From Megalonaias nervosa (lineage: Eukaryota > Mollusca > Bivalvia > Unionida > Unionidae), in contig JAECUM010009298.1 in the NCBI GenBank assembly GCA_016617855.1, positions 1 to 64,000 on the forward strand: 64,000 nucleotides of DNA, read 5' to 3'. Positions within the stretch are counted from its first letter, which is position 1. Every line of letters begins with the position of its first letter. Shown piece by piece: positions 50,357 through 63,400 of the stretch. Below the pieces are notes generated by a model, which was not told the origin of the DNA, did no database searches, and saw only the letters and a program-made list of their open reading frames with translations. The position numbers were made by a program, and so were the translations under genes.

Positions 50357-52704
50357 CAAGGTCTTCTTTAGGGGACAATAAAATACATGCACAACAACTC
50401 ACAAAGTTGCACATGTAGAACAAGAAATATTTATATCATGGCATAATGAAGTCAAACTATCCCCTCCAACACGAAAGGTTAAAATGAAATAAATTAGCCC
50501 ATTTAGACAAAAATACATATCCAGCATACATACATATATATAGCAGCGGTTGGTTATTGACTCATCTGTGTGGCAGATGATAAAAGCTGTAAAGTGACTG
50601 GATTGGTGTCATCCATGTAGATGACTATACATGGATCATAAGACTTGCTGCTTTGTACCTGCATGCAACACTACTGATTGTGTATTAGGAGCAAAGAAGT
50701 GATGCAGAAAACACAGGTCTACTCTTGTCACCAAATGGGACTATGGTACTAGTGGGAACCTTGCCTACCACTGAAGTGTCAAGAAAGTAAGAGAGGTCCA
50801 AGGCAGGTGTTGAGACAGGAATGGGTATATCAGTTTCAGAATCCATATATGATTATGTCTGACCTGTGGGGCCAAGATGGATTAATCACCTTTGTCACCA
50901 AAGGGGCACTGGCATGCACAGTTACTTTAGTGTATGCATGTTAGTTCTTCTACCAAGATCTTTGGTATAAAACTATATATATTAATACATATATCTGTGT
51001 TTGTGAGTCTTGTCTATCAATACAGGGTTGTCAAGTAAAGAATATGCATGTTTATGAATCCTATTGAATCTGCTTAAGAAAGCCATTACATATAATTTCA
51101 AATTAATATTTAATTTTCATGAATAATGTGCAAAATGTGCAAATAATATGATGCAGCCTTGCTTGATTATGATGAGAAGGAAATGAATTCAAGTCCTGGG
51201 CAAATATCAATGCAGTAACTGTTACAAATGACTTGGGAAATTAAAAAGAACCTTCAGATCTCAAATGATTTCAAAGTCTCCTACAACTAATATATGGAGT
51301 CTGAATAATAATCTTTCAAATGACTATTTTGTAAAGTTTCACATTTCTCATGACAGATTAATTACATGTGATCCAATTTTATTACAATATTTATTAATTA
51401 CAAAATACACAACTTTTGTTCAAAACATCTAATAAAATAATAACAGGAGAATGGCATAAATTTTGGACTTGCATATTAATACTTTGATATTTGCTAAATT
51501 AGATTATCTCCGATGCACTGCTGATGCAAGGTAAATCCTAAAGGATATAAAATATGTGCAACTTGTGGACAAGTTAATCGACCCAATTTTGTTCTCATCT
51601 TGAAAATTTAATAATCCCTAAACAAAATCAACTTTAATTAATTGTGTCAATATAAAAACTACAACCATGCAAATTCAATCTGAATTACAAAGAAATACAT
51701 TATTGTGTTTAACCTGTGCATGGTAGAAAACACCTTTGTAGCCTTCTTTCAGATCAAAAGTTCTTGTGGGTTCCTTGAATGTTGGTGCATGGTCATTGAT
51801 GTCTTTTACAGTTATAGTTATCGAAGCAAACCCATGCTGCTCAGGGCTGCCATGGTCCTTTGCAATGACCAATAGTTGGATCTCATTGCCGTCATACAGA
51901 TTTTCTCTGTCTATGGATTTTACATGTATTTCTCCTGTTGTATGATTTATGGTAATATCTGAAGACCTGGAAGACCAATACAATAAACGTTTCAATGAAA
52001 GTGTAATTAATACCACAAAAAAAAATGAAACAAAAATTATAACACAAAAATATTACAGATACATTTTGTACATTAATATTTTATTAATTGTATCTTAAAC
52101 TGGTGCTAAAACTGTATAGATCATATGATGTCAACAAATGTTTCACTGTACACTCAGATGCAATTCATCAAGATACAAGTAAATCTTTAAAGTTGTTTTC
52201 ATATCCACCACAACAAACCTTACTTTTTTGAGTAAATAAAGCATATATGTTATTTTCTAGCAAGTGCCCATACCACAATCCAAAGAGGGCACACACAGAT
52301 GCCCCTGTGCCCCCACTCCCTATCCACAGTAATACACTAATACACTTGTACCATTTTTCCTCCTTAAGAGAAACCACCTGCTTGTGTGACCACCTTTTTA
52401 TCACAGAATAGGATGCAAAATATAAGGGGTACCACTGTTACTAAATTAAATCTGAGAAAACAATAGTATAAAACAATAAAACAAATATAATCAAGGAAGC
52501 AATGATGAAGGAAAAAAAATCTGCATTAGAAAGATTCTCAAATCCCTCCCTTTAATAGAAATTATTTTTTTTAATTACAGAAATATTTGCATGTTTAATT
52601 CCCTGTGACTGCCCAAAATTGACAGATCCATTTGCCTTCTTAAAACTGAGTTGTTTATATGAAGATAAAAACATAATTTTTTAAAAAAATACCTTCCTTT
52701 CCCT

Positions 52705-52769
<65 letters not shown>

Positions 52770-55700
52770 TAAATATCAGTGAATTGTACCAATCAATGTA
52801 AGATGATAACCTGTTTTAAATGTCAATTACCACTGAAATCTATAAGATGTTTGGAAAAGTAAAATAATTTATGGGACTGTGATGAAGATCATTCATGTGT
52901 GGCTTCATGATATCCAGATTTTATGCTAGTTCACTGAATATTTAATTCTATTAATTCATTATTTTACATAACTTTTATTTTTATCAGATAAAAATGTACT
53001 TTTTTGCACACAATATCCTAGCCATTGTGCTTTGTAATTGAACATGAATTTGTATGCCCACTACAAGGCCGAGCATATTATATTATGAATTGTCAGAACA
53101 CATAATTACTTCACCTGTCTGATATCTTTGTTTCCACATAATAACTCAAGTTATCCATAATCAACAATTTAGAAACTAGTGGATGGCATGCACTTGGAGT
53201 AAGAAAGAAGTCTAATGACTTTGAAATTAAATAGTGAAAGGTCAAGGTTACTGTGAGTGAAAGACCTTGCAATTTTCATCATCTATGGTTACTAAACTTT
53301 GTGCATGGTTTGCTGTTGGGGGATAAGGAAGAAATCTGTTGAATTTGGGGTCAAAGGTGAAGGTCACTGACTGAAAAAATAAAACTGGTTTCTGCATTAA
53401 AACATTATTTCTACATCAGGTACATTGACCAAACTTTGTGGATGTCTTATACTTAGTGCAAGGAAGAACCCTATTAATTTTAGGGACAAAAGGTTAATGA
53501 TCAAGGTCATTGTAAATTAATAAATAAAAATGGTTTCTGTGCAAAGTTTCAGTTATCTACATGGAGGACTATTAAACACAGAGAAGGCATCTAATGTACC
53601 ATTCACAGTACACTCAAGTGTAAAATTGATGAGTATATGACCAGTGATAGGTCTGAGATGTGAAATGTCAATCTCCAAGGGCTTCTCAAATCACATTACG
53701 TAAAATATACTTTGGAAAAACATCATTAAATTTTTTCCATTGATTAAAGTAGTTTATTTACAGTCAAACCCGGTTATCTCGATTACGTCGGGGGTGTCAA
53801 AAAATCGTCGACATGACCGGATCCTGAGATATCAGGGTTTAGTTGATAAATCTACTGCAGAACAATGATTATGCATCTGAAGTACCAAAAATGAGGAGTT
53901 TTATTTCTAAAAACAAATGACATTTCTAATGCACAATAAAAATAATAATTCAGTCATGCCTGGTTGGAGAAAAAAGAAGATTGGAGGTCTTTTAAATGAG
54001 ATTAAGTAACAAGTCACATATTTTTACAACAATAAGTTACTGCAACAATGTCAGTGGTTTAAAGTTGTTTTTATTTCCCTGTGAATAGCCTCATCCCTTT
54101 GGCAGCCTCAGCAAGACAATGATTTTCTCACGCTATCCAAAATCTAGGCCAAATGAAGTACATGTACATGTAGGACTATACTTATTTATTTATTTTTTTG
54201 AAAGTGTTTTCTTTTGTTGGAGTTGACTTGTGACTAGCAACAAAATGTAACTGACCAATATTGTGCATGATAATCAATCTTTTTTTTTGATCGTCAGAGG
54301 TTCCTTTACACCAGTATATGCTGGTTTTTACCAATAAATTTTGCTTCTGTACCGGAAAAGATGGGGTTGTCGGTATTCATGTACTGACAAACTGTAAAAT
54401 GTGTTTCAAGTCTTTAAAGTTAACTGTCTCAACATCAAATTCTGTATGAAGCCAACTTATTCCATTCGTGCAGTTAGAAGACAACTTATTCCATTCATAC
54501 AGCTGTAGTCCCATATATCTCCTGACTTTGATCAGTTATCGTCGGCAAGAACACAGCACCAGAAGGAGAGTCGGCTAATCTCTTTGAAGGATTGCAAGAC
54601 TTTGAAATTCAAGATAAAAACAACACAAATGAAAGCACTCTTCTTTCTGTTTCAAATTTTAATTCTATCAGTCACCTTCTGCTTCATTCCGTTTGTGTTG
54701 AAGAATATGTAATCATGGTACAGCGATCACCATTTTCATTAAAAAAATACTGGGTGCTATAGACATTTTTTTACAATACTGTTGGTGCTTTTATTTACTC
54801 TTGTTCAAAACAAATTAATAACCAATGGGGGGGTAAGTGGGGGGGGGGCAGCTTAGTTTGGAGTTTTGCAGGTTTTTATTTATAGATTATTGTGAGTCAT
54901 GTGATCTAGCCATGCTGAAGTTGAAGGCTTACGCTTGCACCAAGCATGAAAACACTTTAATTATTACCGAATTTGTTTTAAATATATTGTGTAAAACAAA
55001 TTAGGTATTTTTAGCTACATTTAATGATGTTAACCTGATAATTTTCTGAGTTATAGATAAGATCAAATTCGCGATGCTATGTGGGATGAACTATATTGTA
55101 AAGATACGTAAAGATCAGAAATGCATGCATTCAATTTCCTTACTCTAAAGTATTGTTTACATGATAATTTTCTCCACTCTGTGTAAGTGATAAACCATGC
55201 ATTGATGAGATTGGTTGATTAGCATTTGTACCAGTAAAATTTGGTCTTGCACCGATTGTTTCCATCCTTGCCAGTACAAGGTACCAGTAATAGCAGAAAC
55301 ACCGGATCATTTCTTGTAAAATTGCTCTGAGATGGACATTAAAAGCTGCATTTTTCGTCGAATTAAGTGGGTCCACATGTTACTTTGGTGCCGAAACTTA
55401 TGCCCGATATAACCGGGTTAGCGACTTAACAGGGTCAAGATAAGCAGGGAAAAATTAGCATAACAAAGAAGGATTTTTTTGGGACCAGACCAAAGTAATC
55501 AACATACACAGGTTCTCGAGATAACCTAGATCGAGATAAAAGGGTTTGACTGTACTCACAAAAACACATATTTTAAATCTTCGTTTGAATAGACACTATG
55601 AACAAGGATCAATCTGTCAAGAAAATATGATCCCTTCCCCATCCAACACTTGTCCATCTGTCATGACAGTATGATCTCTTTCCATCAGTGGCATGTCCAT

Positions 55701-58700
55701 CTGTGTAGACAATATGATCCACTTTCCCATCACATGACCTGAAATCTGTGTAGACAATATAGAACATTTTCTCAATAGAAGCATCTCCATCCGTCAAAAT
55801 AAATAGGAACCTCTTTCCCATTGGAAGCATATCCATTGGTGTAGACAATAGGACCTCCCTGTCATGAGACCTGAACATCTATGTAAATAATATAGAACTT
55901 TTTCTCATCAGAAGGATGTCCATCTGTGCAGACAATAAGACCTACTTCCTCGTCAGAGACATATCCATCTGTCAAGACAATAGGACTCCAATCGCCACTA
56001 GATGCATATCCACTTGCACAGACAAGAGGAACACTTTCCCCATCAAGTGTACATTAATCTATCAAAACAGGACCTCCTTTCCCATCAAAAGCATGTCCAC
56101 CTGTCATGACAATAGGACTCTCTTCACTGTCAGAATGATGTCCATGTCCATCTCTGTAGACCCTTCCTCATCAGAGACATACACTTCTGTCAAGACAAAT
56201 TGAATCCACATTCCCATCTATGGCTTGTCCATCTGTTTAGATGTGTATTCAGAGGTTTATATAGCCACTAAAATGACATATCAGTATTTTTCAAACAATA
56301 AAAATGGAAACCCATCAAACTAAATTAATTTCACTAATGATATTTGCTTTTACTGAGGTTAACAGAGGATTACATCCATAGGATAAGCTGGTAACAAGTA
56401 CCATGACTGGTACATTATTCACCCAGCATCTGTGTTCAATTGTCTGCTTTGCAGGCACTAGTGCAGCATGATTGACCCTAGAGATTACCAATCAATGGAT
56501 CTCTATGACCTTGACCTTAATCAAGGGATGCAGTCTTGAATTTAAAAGCTTAGTGTGCAGAAAAACATTATTCTCTTACAGTCTTCCCATGTCCATGACC
56601 TTTAGGCCCCAAAACCTATGTTTCTTTATTTCCCTAAGAGTCAGCCATCCACAAAGTTAGTCAATAGACTTAGTGTAGAACAAAACATATTCTGCAAACC
56701 TGATGAGCTACAATCATTTTGAGGTGTGATCTGTTGACCCCCAAATCAATAGGTTTCTTCCTTACCTTATGTGCAAGCTCTCCACATACATGTACTTTGG
56801 TAATGGTATGTGGTCTGGAAATAAAATTAGTATACAAAAGCAATTTTATTCTTTCAGTCATAGTGACCTTGACCTTTGACCTTTTAACTCTATATCAATA
56901 GGCTTCTTCTTATTTATCATGTTAAGTCATCCACAAACTTTAATGATCGTGGATGAGAATAACAAATTTGGTGAAGAAACCATTTTTTTTCTTAGTCATT
57001 GTGACCATGACCATTGACCCTTTTGATTTCAAAATCAAGATGATTCCTTACCCTAAGTGCAACCCATCAACCATGACCATTGACCCTTTTGATTTAAAAA
57101 TCAATATGATTCCTTACCCTAAGTGTAGCCCATCAACCATGACCATTGACCCTTTTTGATTTAAAAATCAATATGATTCCTTACCCTAAGTGCAACCCAT
57201 CAACAACATCTGGTCCATGATAAAGAACTAATGGTACTGTGTCGTAAACCATTTTTCTTCTTTCAGTCGCAATAATCTCAACCCTTGATCTTTTCACCCA
57301 AAAACTGATAGGTTTCTTCCTTTCTCTAAGTGCCAGCTACCCACAAAGGTTGATGGTATGTGAAGTAAAACTAATGATATTGTGCAGAAACCATCTTTCT
57401 TTTCTTTTTCAATGTCACTGTGAAATTTCACATTTTAATCTCAAAAGTGATAGTCCTCTTCCTTACCCCAAATGCAGACCTACCCTACCCCAAATGCAGA
57501 CCTACCCTACCCCAAATGCAGACCTACCCCAAATGCTGACCTACCCTACCCCAAATGCAGACCTACCACAATTGTGCAGAAACCATTTTTCCTCAGCCTA
57601 TGATCACAAAATTGATAGTTTTTTTTCCCAAATGCAAGCCATCCATAAAGTTTGGTAACTGCACATTATAACATCTGGAGGGCATGAAATAAATGCATTA
57701 GCACATATCTGTATATTGAATAGACAGTTATAGCAGTTCTAAGAATTGAGAATAATTTTTGTATCTTCAGGGCAAATACAAATCTAAATATTTAGAACAA
57801 ATTTGAATTAGAATAAGCAAAATAACTTACCACTGGTTGTTATGCAATTCATACTCAACTACTCCATTTTGGCCTAAATCTCTGTCATGTGCCTTAATGA
57901 AAAGAGAAGACTTTTTATACTGTCATTAAAGTGCTTTTCTTTCATACTCAATTACTCCATTTTAACCTATGTCATATGCCTTTAAGAAAAGAAAAGGGTA
58001 CATGCATTAAAGTACTTTTCATTTATAGTCACATGCTTGATATAAAAATTAAAAAGTAGTGAATTTATAATGTAATGTGGTAATATGTTATAGTAATTTT
58101 TATTTCTATCAACAAAGAATACCATGATTGGGTTATGCAGAGTGTTACAAGGGCACAGTTGAATGCAGTACATTCTCCTGTGAATGACACAATGATGACA
58201 AAATTTATTGCTTACACGGATGAGACAAAAATATCTGGGTACAAATTTTAGGCTTATAGTAATATTATCTCAAAGTTTCATTTAAGGTATGTGATTTCTA
58301 AAAGTCTAATACTGGTCTAATACTAATACTGGTCTAATACTGGTCCCTATTACATGGCCATAGAAGATAATGATTGATACTGACAACACAATTTCCCTCA
58401 CTGCCATACAAGTAACACCCACGTCTTCCAACACACAGGTAAGACAACAATAATCAAGTTATGTAGACATCTATGTCTTCCCACACATGGGTAAGACAAC
58501 AATGATCAAGTCAGGTAGACACCTATGTCTTCCCACACACAGATAAGACAACAATAATAAAGTCAGGTAGACACCCATGTCTTCCCACACATGGGTAAGA
58601 CAACAATAATCAAGTCATGTAGACATCTATGTCTTCCCACACACAGGTAAGACAACAATAATCAAGTTATGTAGACATCTATGCCTTCCCACACATGGGT

Positions 58701-60419
58701 AAGACAACAATGATCAAGTCAGGTAGACACCTATGTCTTGCCACACACAGATAAGACAACAATAATAAAGTCAGGTAGACACCCATGTCTTCCCACACAT
58801 GGGTAAGACAACAATAATCAAGTCATGTAGATATCTATGTCTTCCCACACACAGGTAAGACAACAATAATCATGTAGACACCATTCAACTCAAATCACAA
58901 CTAAATATGAAGGCTCCATGAAATAAGGTCAAATGATCTAAATTCTGTATATCACTAAACTTCTATTCATGTTAAAATGTTATGATGAAAATATAATGAG
59001 ATGTATGCTATAAATGCTGATGACTGTCTGGATAGACAGTTTTTGAACTGGATTGGTATTAGCAGGCAATTATTTTCTAAGTAGTCTGTCATGCAGAAGA
59101 ATGGGTACTACAATGGACAAGTAGATATATTAATTTTGATTTTTTTAAAAAATTATTATATTTGGACATGCCTTACAGTTGAGTCATTTGTGTTATTGCA
59201 GTTTGATATTCCCTTTTTATTACAATAATTAATCACACTTTAATTTTTTTGTATCAACATAATGAATCATGCAAGCTCATACTGTTTTTGATCAATGTCA
59301 AAACCATTACCATCAAAATTTGTATTTTCACACAATGTCAATATGACAAAATTGTATGCTTTTTATTTCCCGAAAAAAAAAAGATTGACTAAATTGGAAT
59401 GACACTAATACATTATGATTTACAGTATACAATCTAATTTCATCTATAATTTACATTCAACTGCAAGCTGCATTGACCCAGATCTGTAAGTGCATAATGC
59501 ACTAGCAGAGATAGGTCTATGCAGTTGGTTAGGTGTAATCAGTAGAACAAAGCAACATAGATCCTGTTCTGCTGGCACTTTATGTAGTGCAGATCAGGGC
59601 CTATGTTACTTTCTGTTGAACTTGACTTATAAGCAAGTTAGGATGGTATGGTGTCCATTTGAATTTCATAAAAGTAATGAAAAAAATGCTCAAACAAGCT
59701 ACATAAAATTATGTACTGAATGGGGTTATTTCATCAAAATGCAGGCAAAATGTAATGGAAAAGGATGAAATTAAGTTAGATTTGATACACCCCCCATTTT
59801 TTGGCCCTACCATCACATTGATAGATTCATTTTAGTGCTATTCCTGTCCATTTATATGGATTTATTTTGTGTTTAGGTAAATGCAGGCAATGTGATGGAA
59901 CATCCATGTTAAATCATTACATATTTTGTTTCTAGTCAAATATACTGGAATCTGATGTAGCAAGGTAATTTACAAAATGTACATAAAATATATCACAATA
60001 TTTTAGCAAGAACAAAATGTTTTCATATTTCTAGAAGACACTAACATATTTGATTTCCACTTTTTGGACTTAATTTCATGGCCAAACAAAAAGAAAAGTA
60101 ATAAAGTAACTGCATTCATGAAAATATATATTTGCCAAAAAGTGAAAGATATGGAACTGGAGAACATTTAATTAATTCATGAAAATTAATGACACTAAAA
60201 TATCGTGATTTCTATTAGTTTAAGCACAATAGAACTTTAAAAAAATTAAATGTTCTGGATCTACAGCACATTTATTGTTACAAGTTTTTGCATTGTTTCA
60301 AATCTGTGTAGTACTATATAGTCCACTGCTTTATCCCAGGATCAAATAACTCAAATCATATCAAGAATTCAAGGACGGTACTGTGAATTCACTACTTTTC
60401 AGCATGTATGTTTCTAGTG

Positions 60420-60498
<79 letters not shown>

Positions 60499-63400
60499 CA
60501 GAGACCAGCACATTTTCTAGCACAGCAACTAGTGATGAGAACAGCAAATTTTCTAGCACAGAGACTAGCGAAAAACTGAACATATATGGTCCAAACAAAA
60601 TGTGCAAAACAGAGAATGTAATTTATCTCATCACATATAAGATCTATAACCTTCAGTATGTTGGAGAAACTGAAAAGGAACACAAAAGGATCAACCTCCA
60701 CATATCTGATTGGATGACAAAGAAGCTGTACAGAAGTCCAGTCGCAGAATACTTCTCCTCATGTGGCAACACTTTCAGTGATATAACACTTGTGGCAATT
60801 GCTTACAAATTCCAACCGGAGTTCTAAAACCAGGAAAGAAAAGGAATCTTACTGGATACGTTGCCTTAGAACATTAATACCAAGCAATTTAAACCAAGAC
60901 GACTAGAAAAAGGCAGCCACACAGAAATAAAATCATCTTTTTGCAGCTGGCACATTTTCTTTTAAATAATTCTCTAAATTTGCTAATAGTCACTCAATAA
61001 CCTACATCTACTACTGTACTATAACAATGAAATATCCAGGATATAATTTGTGGTTACATAAATTTACATAAAATAACAAATGACAATATGGTTCATCGAT
61101 TTCTAGGTCCATATAAAATATTTTTCTGCATCAGCATCAAGTTGAAGTAAACTAGCTGAAACATAAAATATTTCAAGCTTTTATTCCTGCAGAAATTGCT
61201 ATATAAAGTTTTGTAACCTGAACAATTTTTGTGTTTTTTTGTTTGTCTTGTCTCTGTTTTGCATTTGCCTTTGAAAAAGACACATTTGGAGTCAAAAGTG
61301 CTCAGGCTAGTTAGAAACTAGTTTTGCTCTGTGTTGTCAATTTATTGCATTTATCTTAATCAATCCTTTGCTGGATCCAGTGCACTGAAGGACTATTATT
61401 TGCCATATGATTTGTATTCTTTATATATATATATAGTTGTTTGTGTGTTTGTGTCTAGTGTGTACATATCTAGTGTATATGTATCTAGTCTGTATGTTTA
61501 CAGTGCATGTGTCTAACTGTATGTATATACATGTAGTGTCTGGTGTATATGTATTTAGTGTGTACCAATTGTAGAGAATTTCAAAGCTGCTACAAACCAC
61601 AAATATAATGAATCAATGAACAATGATACCTTTGGGGAAACAAAAGTACAGCTTCCTCAATCAATGAATTTAAGAATTAACAAATATGTCATATTCCATT
61701 AACAAATTCGTACCTATGAAAATAAATAAAATCATAGTAATTTATATTTAAGTCAAATTTCACTTTGATTAAATTCTTTTGCTTTAAAGATCACTGTTAA
61801 AACTTGTCACTACCTTCTATGGTATTAAACTTACCTTTACATAAAAAATTGTATCAGGTGTTTCTTCAACAACATGAAAAGCATACGGAGTATTAAAAAA
61901 CACAGGACTGTTTTCATTGATGCCAAGCACATTCACATGGAAAGTTGATTGACTTGTCTGCAAAATATGAAATATTATATGCTATAACTCTTCCAGATTT
62001 GATAATATGCCTCTTCTTCAACTGTAGAAATTTGTGAAAATTTTTTTATTAAGAAAACCTTTTCCAAAAAGCAAACACAGACATACACATGCACACATAC
62101 ACAGTTAAAGAAAATTGATTTACAAAGCAGGCTTTCTTGATTTTTCATGGGATGAATACCATCTTAATCTAAAATTCCAAGAAATTTATTAAAAAAGAAC
62201 AGTAAATAAATTTATGTATCTGCCTTACACGGCTGGAAACTTCAAATGGTATTAGTAAATATTCATAAGTATTTATCCATTGATAAACCAAGAAGTCCTA
62301 CAGATTTGTTTTAAATTAGGAGCAAAACAGCCTTCTTGAAAATAATTCTCCAATGTTTTGTTGGGTGATTTTAATATCAAGTATGGGCTTACCATGGGAC
62401 AAACTGTAATAATATTTTTTAAAACTTGATAACTGAATAGAAATGGAAATGCTTCCAAAAGTTCAGTTAACAAGCCAATGTGGTTAATATACATACTCAG
62501 TTAATAAGACAAGGGCACAAAAAAGAATATAAAAAAAATAATAAAATCTGGAAGGAAAAATTTAAATTGACCTTGAACCTGAAGGACCCCAAATGAAATA
62601 CACAACTTTCTAGTAATGATACATTAGTGTCTCAAGTTTTCAATTCATTTCAAATGTTGTAAAAATGCTACTGAAATCTGCAGTTTATTTATGGTCACTC
62701 TCTTCAGTGCAGGCTGATATGTTCTTCGCAGCTTGATGAGTAAGATCATGTACTATCAATATGAAGTAAGTCTGATGACAGCAGCATACAAAAAACAAAC
62801 AAAACATTTTCTTGATTTATACAAACAAGTCACAGACATCTCTTTATACAAACTGCTGAGGGCTATTCCATTTAAACATACATGGTACCCAGGGAAGGCA
62901 GTTTTTAAAAAAATGTATGCCAGGATACTTTGAATTCAAAGAGTTCATATTAAAATGAAAAGAAAATTATAAATTGCATTATGGGTGAGTATCCCACAAT
63001 AAAGGTGCCTTCTCTGGATACCATGTATGTTTTACTGGAGCAGCCCTGACAAGATGTACCAACTTTATGCAGATTTACTTGTATTTAACCAAACACAATT
63101 CCGAATACATGCAAGTGTGGGTAATTATGATGTGACAGCATCAAGGATGATGATTATCTGGCTATTGTTATTCAGTAAATGTATTAACTTATGAGCGTAT
63201 TAAGTTTTCCAAACAGTTCTATTTATGTATACAGTGTGTAATAGAAGTAGTAATTTTAGTTTATTTATTTTTACAGCTTTATTGTTGTAGTAAAACTTTA
63301 AAAATTTACATGTAAACTGTTTTAACTTAACATTCTCTTCATTTTAGCAGTGCATGAACAGCAAATACTCTTAGAAATTTCTCCTGTTTTTTCAGCAGCT

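Noticed and set aside
58426..58880. CRISPR-like array
   Set aside because: The whole 52-bp period is repeated with small variants; there are no distinct spacers and no cas-like genes.
59490..59768. A 92-codon gene in a cadherin intron
   Set aside because: No domain, no splice or promoter context, and composition like the surrounding intron.
62733..62933. A 66-codon gene in a cadherin intron
   Set aside because: No recognisable motif and no supporting context.
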